Shown here: piece after piece, positions 29,519 to 37,482 of the stretch | How positions within the stretch are numbered: the first letter of the stretch is position 1 | Layout of the letters: each line of letters opens with the position of its first letter | Assembly (NCBI GenBank): GCA_024228935.1 | Contig: JAAESX010000210.1 | Span: 1 to 64,000, forward strand | Length of the DNA: 64,000 nucleotides | Direction: 5' to 3' | Source of the DNA: Pseudomonadota bacterium | GTDB taxonomy: Bacteria; Myxococcota_A; UBA796; CAJQPC01 | The notes under the pieces: model-generated | What the model was told of the DNA's origin: nothing | What the model saw: only the letters and a program-made list of their open reading frames with translations | The model's database searches: none | Program-made: the position numbers and the translations under genes

Positions 29519-30583
29519 ATGCTCCTCTCCCTCCTGGCGTGCAGCCCCATCGTCGGCGACTACGCCGCGCGAGAGGACTGGTCCCACGCGATCCGAACCG
29601 CCGAGACGCTCTCCGAAGCGCCCGCCGATCCACCCACCGTCCAGGTCGTCACCTGGAACATGAAGTTCGCCGGTGGGCGCCTCGACTTCTGGTTCGACGG
29701 CTACGGCGACCGGTCCGTGATGACCCACGACGAGGCGATGGGGAACACCGAGGCGATTCGGGATCTGGTGCTGGAGCTCGACCCGGACATCCTCCTGGCC
29801 CAGGAGGTCGAGGTCGCGAGCCATCGCAGCGCCTACGTCGACATGGTGGACGTCATCCTGAACACCACGGACATGAACTACGCCGCCTGGGTCCCGAACT
29901 GGGAGGGCGAGTTCATCGCGGACCACGGGGTCGGCCCCATCTCGACGGGGCTGGCGGTCTTCAGCAAGTACCCCATCGACGAGAACACCCGCATCGCGCT
30001 GGACCCCATCACGGACCAGGCCGCGTACATCCAGACCTTCTACCTGGACCGCTGCATCCAGCGGGTGGGCATCGACCTGGGCGACGACCACTTCACCGCG
30101 CTCAACAACCACCCCAGCGCGTACGACACCGACGGCACCAAGGTCCGTCAGATCAACGCGACGCTGGCCGAGGCGCAGTCCATCGACGGCGACCTGCTCA
30201 TCGGCGGGGACTTCAACGCGGTGCCCCCGGGCTCGCTGCGGCTCGAGGACTTCGCCGACGACCCGCCGGCCCTGGACGAGCGCGCGGTCGAGGTCGTGAC
30301 GTATGTGACCGACGGCCCGGTCATGGACCCCTGGTACGAGACGTGGCCGACCGCCATCCCGCTCGGCAACTACCAGGTCCACACCGAGGAGGAGCAGGCG
30401 GCGTTCCACACGCACTCGATCGCGAGCGACGTGTTCTGGACGCGCAAGCTCGACTACCTGTTCGCCACCGGACAGTGGAGCGGCGGGAAGACCCTCCAGT
30501 CGCCCGAAGACACCCCCGGCGGGACCATCGACCCGATGGCCTTGTCCGATCATTGCCCGATCTCGGGCGAGTGGATTCGCTGA
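29519..30583 (+). CDS. Endonuclease/exonuclease/phosphatase-family lipoprotein
   Basis: A protein of 354 aa with a very short lipoprotein signal (MLLSLLACSP, Cys 8). The EEP motifs are complete: VVTWNMKF (about 45), LLAQEVEV (metal Glu), NNHPSAYD, IGGDFNAVPPG (about 229), RKLDYLFA and ALSDHCPI (about 343). It is predicted to be a surface or periplasmic phosphodiesterase acting on nucleic acid, inositol phosphate or sphingolipid-type headgroups; nothing decides between these. The next gene starts inside its stop codon (TGATG), so the two are co-translated. Confidence 0.88.
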   Translation: MLLSLLACSPIVGDYAAREDWSHAIRTAETLSEAPADPPTVQVVTWNMKFAGGRLDFWFDGYGDRSVMTHDEAMGNTEAIRDLVLELDPDILLAQEVEVASHRSAYVDMVDVILNTTDMNYAAWVPNWEGEFIADHGVGPISTGLAVFSKYPIDENTRIALDPITDQAAYIQTFYLDRCIQRVGIDLGDDHFTALNNHPSAYDTDGTKVRQINATLAEAQSIDGDLLIGGDFNAVPPGSLRLEDFADDPPALDERAVEVVTYVTDGPVMDPWYETWPTAIPLGNYQVHTEEEQAAFHTHSIASDVFWTRKLDYLFATGQWSGGKTLQSPEDTPGGTIDPMALSDHCPISGEWIR

Positions 30584-31347
30584 TGGATGCCGTCTTCGTC
30601 GGTGCCTACCTGCTCGCGGCCGGCGCGAGCGATGTGCAGCAGGACCCGCTCTACGCGCTGTCCTCGAACCCCTGGGTCCTGTCCGATGGCCACGCCGTCG
30701 CGGGCGTGTTCCGTCACGTCGAGGTCGGCGTCACGCCGAACACGATGATCGATGTCTCCGGGCTCACCTCGCTGGTCAGTCCGGACATCGGCGTGAAGCG
30801 TCAGGTCGTCTCGGGCGAGGGGGTCGCGGTCGCGGTGACCGGCTCGTTCTCGGTCCCGACCTACGGCCTGCGCCTGATGCAGGGGACGCCGCTGACCCAG
30901 GACGAGTTCGTCCCATGGACGCTGATCCCCGGGCTCGGCGTGACCGCGGGCGTCGAGCGAGGGCCGGTCCGGATGTCGGCCGGCCTCCTGGGACGCGCGG
31001 GGCTCCAACTCCAGCGGGACGACCAGGGCCTGAACGAGCTCACCGACACCGAGTTCGGCTGGCTCGACGAGATGATCGCGCCCATCACGCACGGCTGGGC
31101 CGCGGCGGGAATCGTGGCCGTGGACGTGCGCCCGACGGACCGGTGGAAGCTCGGGGTCGAGGGCCGGGTCCAGGTGCCGGCGGGCCCGGATCTGAACCTT
31201 CGTGTGCTCGGAACCCGGTACCTCGGCGAGCGTCATGGTCTGACCGTCGGCTGGGTCGGCGCGTCGTCCATGACCGAGGGCGGCAGGCGGCTTCACCAAG
31301 CCCCTCGCGTGGATTATGAGCTGCACTTCGGAGGTGGATTCGAGTGA
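30583..31347 (+). CDS. Exported barrel-like protein of unknown function
   Basis: A protein of 254 aa starting in the TGATG junction with the EEP gene. The N terminus (MDAVFVGAYLLAAGASDVQQD) may be a signal. The remainder alternates hydrophobic and polar residues (VAVAVTGSFSVPTYGLRLM, GWAAAGIVAVDVRPTDRWKLGVEGRVQVP, GLTVGWVGASSM), ending in an aromatic strand (DYELHFGGGFE). This pattern fits an outer-membrane beta-barrel. No family is recognised. The next gene overlaps by 4 bases (31344-31347). Confidence 0.7.
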   Translation: MDAVFVGAYLLAAGASDVQQDPLYALSSNPWVLSDGHAVAGVFRHVEVGVTPNTMIDVSGLTSLVSPDIGVKRQVVSGEGVAVAVTGSFSVPTYGLRLMQGTPLTQDEFVPWTLIPGLGVTAGVERGPVRMSAGLLGRAGLQLQRDDQGLNELTDTEFGWLDEMIAPITHGWAAAGIVAVDVRPTDRWKLGVEGRVQVPAGPDLNLRVLGTRYLGERHGLTVGWVGASSMTEGGRRLHQAPRVDYELHFGGGFE

Positions 31348-32224
31348 GCATCCCGGTCGTGGACATGGAGGCGTTCGACCCGGACGTCCTGGGCAAGGCA
31401 CTCATCGACGTCGGCTTCGTCGCGGTCCAGAACCACGGGATCCCGCTGGACCTGGTCGCCCAGGGCTACGAGACCGCCAAGGGCCTGTTCGCGCTCTCAG
31501 CGGACACCAAGCGTCGGTACGAGACGCCCGAGAACGGTCGTCAGCGCGGCTACACGAGCTTCGGGGTCGAGCACGCCAAGGACGTCGAGCGGCCCGACCT
31601 GAAGGAGTTCTGGCACGTGGGGCGCAAGCTCCCGCAGAACCACGAGCTGACCGTGTCGGGCGAGGTCCCGCCGAACTAGTTCCCCCGCGAGTACCCGGAA
31701 GCCCGCATCGTCTTCCAGCACCTGTTCGACCAGGTGGAGTCCTTCGCAAACCGGCTCCTGGACGGCTTCGGCCAGCACCTGGGCTGTGACGAGGGCTTCT
31801 TCCGCGAGCTGGTGCACGACGGCAACTCGGTCATGCGGATCATCCACTACCCGGCGCTCGGGGACGGGACGCTGCAGGGCTCGGTCCGGGCGCCGCGCAC
31901 GAGGACATCAACCTCATCACGGTGCTGCCGTACTCGCCCAACCCGGGCCTCCAGATCAAGACCCGGGCAGGGGAGTGGCTCGACGTGACCACGCCGCGCG
32001 ACGTGATGATCTGCGACACCGGCGACATGATGAGCCTGCTGACGGGCGTGCCCGCGACGACCCATCGGGTGGTGAACCCGATGGTCCGGGACGAAGCCCG
32101 CTTCTCGATGCCGTTCTTCCTGCACCCGCATCCGAACGCCGACCTGGGCCGGCTGACCGGTGGACCCACCGTGAAGGCGCGGGACTTCCTGCGTGAGCGA
32201 CTGCAGGCCATCGGCGTGGCGTAG
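31344..32224 (+). pseudogene. 2-oxoglutarate/Fe(II) oxygenase (isopenicillin-N-synthase fold), interrupted
   Basis: The first part (MSIPVVDMEAFDPDVLGKAL, GFVAVQNHGIP, RQRGYTSFGVEHAKD) is the DIOX N-terminal domain. An in-frame TAG at 31677 sits in the conserved VPPN-x-FP segment, and the frame continues with FPREYPEARIVFQ to about 31888. There a GGG where GGGG would restore the frame shifts reading to AHEDINLITVLPY, which carries the HxD iron ligands. The distal His is in ATTHRVVNP and the 2-oxoglutarate Arg in ARFSMPFFLHP. Repaired, it is a normal enzyme of about 293 aa. The two defects may be one real nonsense mutation plus one homopolymer error, or both errors. The substrate is unknown. 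Confidence 0.75.
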
Positions 32225-32240
32225 GACGGGCCAATCGAGC

Positions 32241-32252
32241 TACGTTGGTGGG
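32241..32252 (+). promoter_or_regulatory. TAnnnT -10 box for a leaderless GTG start
   Basis: TACGTT at 32241-32246 is followed by exactly six bases and the GTG at 32253. It has a GC upstream of it (GCTACGTT), as in the boxes at 56850 and 58647. No Shine-Dalgarno sequence is present. Confidence 0.45.
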
Positions 32253-33878
32253 GTGTCCAACGACGCCTCCAAAGCCGCCAGCGACGTCTTGCTCTCGCTC
32301 GCTCGCGCCGGCCGCAGCTTCCTGCTGTACGACCCCGGCAACGAGGCGATCTGTGGGTTCCTCCAGGACTATCGCGACAGCTGGCAGGACTACGCGGCGG
32401 CCCACGGTGACCTGGATCTGACCGTGCGGCCGTTCGAGCTCCTGCGCGACGGCGAGGTCGTCTACAAGGAGACGGACCGCGAGCGCAGCCTGGCGTTCAA
32501 GATGTTCCGCGATGGCGTCCGGAGCCTGAGCATCGGCCAGCACGCGAGCTGGGACGAGCTGCTGCGGCTGCTGTCCGTCCTGTCGATCCGCTTCACCGGC
32601 ATCCGCCAGCAGGAAGACGACCTGGTCACGCTGCTCTGGAAGGCCGGCTTCTCGAACATCGACGTGCACGCGGTCGAGGGCTTCGTGCCGGACGAGGAGG
32701 ACGAGGAGGAGGACGACATCGCGTACCACGCCCATGTCGCCGTCCCCCGCGCGCAGGACCAGCCGCTCCCCGACTTCGGCGAGCGGGGCGAGGTGGCGTA
32801 CGGGGACGTCGACCTCGACATGCAGGTCACGGCGCTCGGCGAGGCGGACAGCAAGCACCTGCCCGAGGGCGCGCTGCGGCTGGCCGAGCTGCTGCTCCAG
32901 CACGTGGCGGACCCGGAGAGTCAGCTCGACGCGGGGGACGTGCACTTCTACCTGGACGAGCTGCGCGACTTCCTGATGGCCGAGGAGCAGGTCGGTCGAC
33001 TCGTCCGCATGGTCCGGCTCCTGCGGGTGCACCTGGCGCACGACCCCGGGGCCCTCGACGTCGCCCTGCGGCGCCTGTCCGAGCCGGCCGCGCTGGCTCG
33101 CATCGTCCGCTCGATCCAGAAGAGCCACCAGTCAGCGCCCCCCGAGCTCATCGAGCTCCTGTTCATGCTCCCTGGCGACCACCTGCATCACTTGATCGGC
33201 CTGCTGCACTCGGACCGCGACCAGGGGAGTCGTCGCATCACGCGGCAGCTCCTGGAGCCCTTCATCGAGGGGCGCGAGCAGTACTTCATCGACCAGCTCA
33301 GGGAGGCCGAGGGCGAGGTGTCGGCGGACCTGGTGCGCGCCGCGGGCCACCTGATGCCCGAGCGGCTGGCGCAGCTGGCTCCGGAGCTCGTGGATCGGGG
33401 CGACGAGCCGATCCTGACCGAGCTTCTGTGGCAGATCGAGCGCATCGGCCGCAGCGGCGAGCTGGACGCGGCGCTCCTGAAGCTGTTGAACGCCCCGATG
33501 GCGGGCGCACGGATCAAGACCATCGAGGCCATCGCCGAGCGGCGGTACGAGCCGGCGTTCGGGGCGGTCGCGGCGCGCGTCGACCAGGCCGACCCGGTCG
33601 AGCTGCAGGCCATCGGGGTCGCACTGGCCCGGCTGGATCCGACCCAGGCGACCCAGCTGTTCCGCACCTGGATCCGGCCGGGTGGGGGCCTGCTCAAGAT
33701 CTTCGCGGCGAAGGGCGACGATCGGCACTGCACGGCCGCTGTCGCCGGGCTCGAGGTGCTGGACGATCCGGCCGACGACGACCTGCTCGAGTGGCTCTCC
33801 AAGAAGGCCGGGGACGAGGTGTACCAGCTGTGTCGCCGCGCCCTGGTCCACCGCCGGCAGCGGAGGCGACGTGGATGA
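32253..33878 (+). CDS. Large helical repeat protein paired with an HD-domain protein
   Basis: A 541-aa cytoplasmic protein starting at GTG. The N-terminal 150 residues form a module containing LLYDPGNEAICGFL, GEVVYKE and FRDGVRSLSIGQHASWDELLRLL. An acidic linker follows (DEEDEEEDD). The rest is HEAT-like helical pairs (LARIVRSIQKSHQ, LLTRQLLEPF-like, ALLKLLNAPMAGARIKTIEAIAERR, LEWLSKKAG). It overlaps the HD-domain gene by 8 bases. That second protein contains a similar N-terminal module (LHDLGNAAF...), which suggests the two proteins interact or arose by domain shuffling. No known function; a scaffold role in signalling is inference. Confidence 0.7.
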   Translation: MSNDASKAASDVLLSLARAGRSFLLYDPGNEAICGFLQDYRDSWQDYAAAHGDLDLTVRPFELLRDGEVVYKETDRERSLAFKMFRDGVRSLSIGQHASWDELLRLLSVLSIRFTGIRQQEDDLVTLLWKAGFSNIDVHAVEGFVPDEEDEEEDDIAYHAHVAVPRAQDQPLPDFGERGEVAYGDVDLDMQVTALGEADSKHLPEGALRLAELLLQHVADPESQLDAGDVHFYLDELRDFLMAEEQVGRLVRMVRLLRVHLAHDPGALDVALRRLSEPAALARIVRSIQKSHQSAPPELIELLFMLPGDHLHHLIGLLHSDRDQGSRRITRQLLEPFIEGREQYFIDQLREAEGEVSADLVRAAGHLMPERLAQLAPELVDRGDEPILTELLWQIERIGRSGELDAALLKLLNAPMAGARIKTIEAIAERRYEPAFGAVAARVDQADPVELQAIGVALARLDPTQATQLFRTWIRPGGGLLKIFAAKGDDRHCTAAVAGLEVLDDPADDDLLEWLSKKAGDEVYQLCRRALVHRRQRRRRG

Positions 33879-35208
33879 CCTGAGGCGCGCGCAGATCGAG
33901 CTGGGCCAGGCGCTGGACCGAGCACGCGGCGGCGACGCCGGACTGGCCGAGGTCGTCCGCGAGCACGGACTGCGTTGCGTGCAGCTGCTGTCGAGCCTGC
34001 TGCGACTGACCCGCCTGCACGACCTGGGCAACGCGGCGTTCGACCAGCCCGTCCGCGAGTTCGCGGCCTGTCTGGAGCGGCTGTGCGCGGAGCTCGGCGC
34101 GATCCACATCGTGGCCGTCGAGAGCCAGACCTACGTCAACGACATCCGGATGCGGGCGCAGCGCTCCGACGACGCCAGCGCCGAGCTCGGCGAGCTGCTG
34201 GGTGCGCACAACGTCGGCGGGATCAGCCTGTACGTGCCGCTGAGCGAGAGCCAGATCCGCGACGTGGTCGCCGCGTTCTCCGTCCGAGCCGAGGGGCGCT
34301 ACCGGCGGGCGGCGCTGAAGATGCGCCTGCACGCGGCGGGCCTGGATGGCGTCGAGCTGAGCGGGGTCTACCTGTTCAAGGTCGACGACGACGTCGTCAC
34401 CGACCAGTCGGCGGCGAAGATGATGGCCCGCGCCACCGAGGCCGCGGCCGACGTGTGGGACGCGGTCGCCGCGAATCGGGTCCCGAACCCGCTCCCGATC
34501 CGGCGCTCGGTCACCGAGATGCTCGCCGAGGGGCTGTCGGCCGAGGGGTTGTGGGAGGAGCGGCAGGACCAGCATCAACCTGGGCGTCACAGTGTGCGGG
34601 TGGCCCGGCTCGCGCTGCTGCTCGGCCAGGAGCTGGGCCTGTCCCCGGCGAGCCTCCAGGACCTGGGTGTCGCCGCTATCTGCCACGACGTCGGCTACGC
34701 CCTGGACGAAGGGGAGCACGACCTGGCGGGCGCTCGCGTCCTGCTCCGCCAGCGAGGCTTCCACGAGGCGAAGGTCCAGCGCATCCGCGCGACGCTCGAG
34801 CACCACCGGTCGCTCGACCACCCGGCCGGAGAGCCGGGTCTGTTCGGCCGGATCCTCCGGATCGTGGACGACTACGACAACCTGGCCCGGTCCGAGGTCG
34901 CCGACTACTCGCCGGCTGTCGCGCTCGAGCTGATGGTCACGAAGGCGGGCTGGTACTACGACCGCACGCTGCTGCAGCTCTTCATCAACCGCGTCGGCTG
35001 CTATCCGCCGGGCACGCTCCTGCGGCTCGCCGATGGGCGGGTGGTGCGCAGTCGCTCGCTGGTCCGGGATCCCGACATCTTCGACCGGCCCGAGTGCTTC
35101 CTGGTCGAGGACGAGAACGGCCATCGGCCACGCATCAGCGCGATCATCGACCTGGCGTTCGAGGGGGAGATCCTTGGGATGGCCCGGATCGCTCGGGTGG
35201 TGGGGTAG
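33871..35208 (+). CDS. HD-domain (divergent HD-GYP) phosphohydrolase with N-terminal sensory module
   Basis: A protein of 445 aa from GTG 33871. The first 150 residues contain LTRLHDLGNAAFDQPV, AVESQTYVND and NVGGISLYVPLSESQIRDVVAAF, resembling the module in the preceding gene. The HD domain has HSVRVARLALLLGQELGL, then AAICHDVGYALDEG (HD at about 270), HHRSLDHPAGEPG where HD-GYP proteins have HHExxxGxGYP, and IVDDYDNLA. The HDIGK lysine and the GYP are altered, so cyclic-di-GMP hydrolysis is doubtful. The metal ligands H, HD, H and D mostly remain. A role in second-messenger signalling is likely. Confidence 0.75.
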   Translation: MDDLRRAQIELGQALDRARGGDAGLAEVVREHGLRCVQLLSSLLRLTRLHDLGNAAFDQPVREFAACLERLCAELGAIHIVAVESQTYVNDIRMRAQRSDDASAELGELLGAHNVGGISLYVPLSESQIRDVVAAFSVRAEGRYRRAALKMRLHAAGLDGVELSGVYLFKVDDDVVTDQSAAKMMARATEAAADVWDAVAANRVPNPLPIRRSVTEMLAEGLSAEGLWEERQDQHQPGRHSVRVARLALLLGQELGLSPASLQDLGVAAICHDVGYALDEGEHDLAGARVLLRQRGFHEAKVQRIRATLEHHRSLDHPAGEPGLFGRILRIVDDYDNLARSEVADYSPAVALELMVTKAGWYYDRTLLQLFINRVGCYPPGTLLRLADGRVVRSRSLVRDPDIFDRPECFLVEDENGHRPRISAIIDLAFEGEILGMARIARVVG

Positions 35209-35239
35209 GGCGCGCTGGCGCTCGCGGTCCCGGGGGCTC

Positions 35240-35390
35240 TCGCAGCGGCCGAGTTGACGGTCAACCCTGGAGCCAACGGAGAGCTCTCGTAGCGACCGAG
35301 TTGGCGGCCAACCCTGGAGCAAACGGAGCTGGGCTCTCGCAGCGGCCGAGTTGACGGTCAACCCTCGAGCAAACGGAGCTGCCGAGCGCA
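35240..35390. repeat. Three copies of a roughly 50-bp repeat with palindromic core (family B)
   Basis: The cores GTTGACGGTCAAC, GTTGGCGGCCAAC and GTTGACGGTCAAC follow CCGA at about 35253, 35300 and 35350, each followed by CCTGGAG(C)AAACGGAG. In the middle copy both arms of the palindrome change together (A to G and T to C), which preserves pairing. The array lies between the convergent 3' ends at 35208 and 35408. It matches the inverted array at 23108-23245. Confidence 0.88.
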
Positions 35391-35407
35391 GTCTGCGCCC
35401 TCTGCCG

Positions 35408-35758
35408 CTACGGCGCCGGGACGTCGATCTCCCAGCCGCAGCCGGTGTTCACGGTCGCGACCCACTCGTGCCCGACCGGCGGCGTGGACTCGCATGCGGC
35501 GTCGGAGATGAAGCTGCCGCTCAGCACGTCGTCCAGGTAGCAGTCGCACTCGATGGTGCCGTCGCCCACATCCTCGCAGTCGATGGAGTAGGCCGACTCG
35601 GTCGTGCAGCTCGACAGCTCGAGGTCACAGGCGCAGACGTCCTCACCCTCGCCGCCGCACGGGTCGGTGGCGCCGCTGCTCACGGCGGCGGTGCAGGTCT
35701 CGCCCTGGCTGCAGGAGACGAGGAGGACGAGCGAAGAGAGAGCGAGCAGTCGGGACAT
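35408..35758 (-). CDS. Small cysteine-rich lipoprotein
   Basis: A protein of 116 aa with signal MSRLLALSSLVLLVSCSQG (lipobox LVSC, Cys 16). The mature part has about 11 cysteines in pairs (DVCACDLELSSC, IECDCYLDD, NTGCGWEID), so it is likely a small disulfide-stabilised surface protein. No family is recognised. It is the last gene of a minus-strand run with three paralogous lipoproteins, 7 bases after the previous stop. The ATG at 35758 is chosen because it gives a typical signal peptide. Confidence 0.7.
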   Translation of the reverse strand: MSRLLALSSLVLLVSCSQGETCTAAVSSGATDPCGGEGEDVCACDLELSSCTTESAYSIDCEDVGDGTIECDCYLDDVLSGSFISDAACESTPPVGHEWVATVNTGCGWEIDVPAP

Positions 35759-35765
35759 GAGGGCC

Positions 35766-36347
35766 TCAGCGGTAGTCGTAGCTGTACCCATACTCCGCCT
35801 CGAGCTGGCCGCAGTTCTCCGCGTCGAACCGGGCACTCCACCAGGCCGACTCGGTGGTCCCGGAGACCTCGTCGGCCCCGCCCGAGTCCACCGCCAGGCG
35901 TGCGAGTATCGCGTCGCCCGACCACGTCCGGCCCTCGTCGAACGCGGACGCGGACAGCGTGCGCCGGTCCGTCGCGACCGTACCGCCAGCGACGTCCGTT
36001 CCCTCGGCGTAGTAGTAGTAGTACGAGCCCATCGAGTACGTGCCCTGGTAGTAGTCGCCCTCCCAGCCCAGGTTGGTGCCGTCGCTGTCGCGCCAGTCGA
36101 GGCTCAGGAGCAGGCCGCTCGCGGTCCACAGGATGGAGTCCTTGCGCTCGGTCTCCCCGGACAGCTCCTTGTGCAGCTGGCCGCAGGTGAAGTCCTCGTC
36201 GAGCAGCAGAATGGTCGCGGTGCCGAAGCCCGACTCGGGGGCCGACCAGGCGGCCTCGAACCACAGCGCCGACTTCAGCCGGCCCAGGTCGAAGGGCGCG
36301 TCGCGGGTGCTGGACATGTTGGTGCAGGACAGCGCGAGCCAGAGCAT
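35766..36347 (-). CDS. Lipoprotein, paralogue 3 of a tandem family
   Basis: A protein of 193 aa with a minimal signal (MLWLALSCTN, Cys 8). It shares with its two upstream neighbours the order PFDLGRLKSALWFE, a loop with one Cys (DFTCGQL), a WRDSDGTNLGWEGDYYQGTY block and a C-terminal SARFDAENCGQLE. The two conserved cysteines probably pair. A Tyr-rich insert (GSYYYYYAEG) is specific to this copy. Its ATG lies within the stop of the preceding gene (1-base overlap), so translation is coupled. Unknown function; likely one of three subunits or variants displayed on the surface. Confidence 0.72.
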   Translation of the reverse strand: MLWLALSCTNMSSTRDAPFDLGRLKSALWFEAAWSAPESGFGTATILLLDEDFTCGQLHKELSGETERKDSILWTASGLLLSLDWRDSDGTNLGWEGDYYQGTYSMGSYYYYYAEGTDVAGGTVATDRRTLSASAFDEGRTWSGDAILARLAVDSGGADEVSGTTESAWWSARFDAENCGQLEAEYGYSYDYR

Positions 36348-36889
36348 CAGTAGTAGTACCCCTCGTTCTGCTTGCCGCAGTGCTCGGCGTGGAAGCTCGC
36401 GGACAGCGCGCTGGTCGCGATCGAGCCGCGAACGGTGTCCCCGCGGCGTCCGTCGATCTCGGCGTACCCACCGGCCTGGTTGATCCAGGTCTGCTCGTCC
36501 GAGAACGGCAACACCCAGCTGCCTCGCGTGAGCATCCGGCCGTCCTCGTAGCCGTACCCGAACACCGGGTAGGTGCCGGTCCAGCCGGAGTTCTCGCCGT
36601 CCCGGTGGTTCCAGGTGAACACGCCCAGGATGCCGTTCCCGTCGTCGTCGAAGCTGTTCTGCGAGACCAGGCTGTAGAAGGACGAGCCGCCCATCTGCAG
36701 CTTGAACTGGTCACATGTGGTGTCTGCCTCGGTCATCAACAGGACGGCCTCGCCGGTCCCCTCGGTGGGCTGGCTGTCCGCGGTCTCGAGGAAGAGCGCG
36801 GACTGGATCTTGCCGATGTCGAAGGGGACGACATCGGTGTCCTTGACCTGGACGGCGTTGTCGGCGCACGCCAGCAGCAGGAGCGTCAC
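36347..36889 (-). CDS. Lipoprotein, paralogue 2 of a tandem family
   Basis: A protein of 180 aa from a GTG start (VTLLLLACAD, Cys 8). It has the family features PFDIGKIQSALFLE, DTTCDQFKLQMG, WNHRDGENSGWTGTYPVFG, and SASFHAEHCGKQNEGYYY at the C terminus. The start overlaps the stop of paralogue 1 by 4 bases. The positions of the two conserved Cys and the Gly-Trp-x-Gly-x-Tyr motif are the same as in its neighbours, while the surface loops have diverged. This is consistent with old duplications. Confidence 0.72.
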   Translation of the reverse strand: MTLLLLACADNAVQVKDTDVVPFDIGKIQSALFLETADSQPTEGTGEAVLLMTEADTTCDQFKLQMGGSSFYSLVSQNSFDDDGNGILGVFTWNHRDGENSGWTGTYPVFGYGYEDGRMLTRGSWVLPFSDEQTWINQAGGYAEIDGRRGDTVRGSIATSALSASFHAEHCGKQNEGYYY

Positions 36890-37437
36890 TCGTACCAGCC
36901 CGTGTCGTAGCCCTGCGCGTCCTGTTCGCCGCAGTCCTCGGCGGAGAACCGGCTCTCGACGCTGGCGTGGTCCAGCCGGCCGGAGATGGACCCCGAGTAG
37001 TCGAGCTCGAGCACGCCGACCTCGGTGCTCGGGCTGGTGCGCACGCCGTCGTCGTACAGGTGAACGTTCATCCGGCGGGTGACCACGCCCTCGCCGACGT
37101 TCTCCTGCGAGGAGATGCCGGCGCCGTACATGCCCTCCCAGCCCAGGTTCGTGCCGCCCTCGTAGTCGGACCAGTCGAAGGGGCTGTAGTGCCAGTTCAC
37201 GTACAGCAGGACGTGGTCGCCCTGCCAGATGGCGCCCTCGTCCTGGGTGAACTCGCTCTCGCGGAAGGTCGCACAGCGCACGTCCTCGCTCGAGAGCAGC
37301 ACGTAGGCCGACGCGTAGTCGCTCTCCTCGCTGATGGACCGGTCGGTCATCCACAGCGCCGACCTCAGGCCCGAGATGTCGATGGGGATCCCGCGGGGGG
37401 TCGACAGGCTGTTGCAGCCGAGCAAGAGGAACAACAC
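36886..37437 (-). CDS. Lipoprotein, paralogue 1 of a tandem family
   Basis: A protein of 183 aa, first of the series, with signal MLFLLLGCNS (Cys 8). Shared blocks are PIDISGLRSALWMT, DVRCATF, WHYSPFDWSDYEGGTNLGWEGMYGAG, and ESRFSAEDCGEQD. It is divergent from the LEA-type lipoprotein with 45 bases between start codons. Together the three paralogues and the cysteine-rich lipoprotein form a four-gene operon for surface lipoproteins. No database family is recognised by eye. Confidence 0.72.
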   Translation of the reverse strand: MLFLLLGCNSLSTPRGIPIDISGLRSALWMTDRSISEESDYASAYVLLSSEDVRCATFRESEFTQDEGAIWQGDHVLLYVNWHYSPFDWSDYEGGTNLGWEGMYGAGISSQENVGEGVVTRRMNVHLYDDGVRTSPSTEVGVLELDYSGSISGRLDHASVESRFSAEDCGEQDAQGYDTGWYE

Positions 37438-37482
37438 GGAAGGGAGGATAGCCCTGGGAGGTTCCCTTCGCGGAGGTCCCTC

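Noticed and set aside
31677..31679. Recoding of TAG or TGA as amino acids in this genome
   Set aside because: Many intact genes here end with TAG or TGA at the family's normal end; only two interrupted genes suggest it, and both have other defects.
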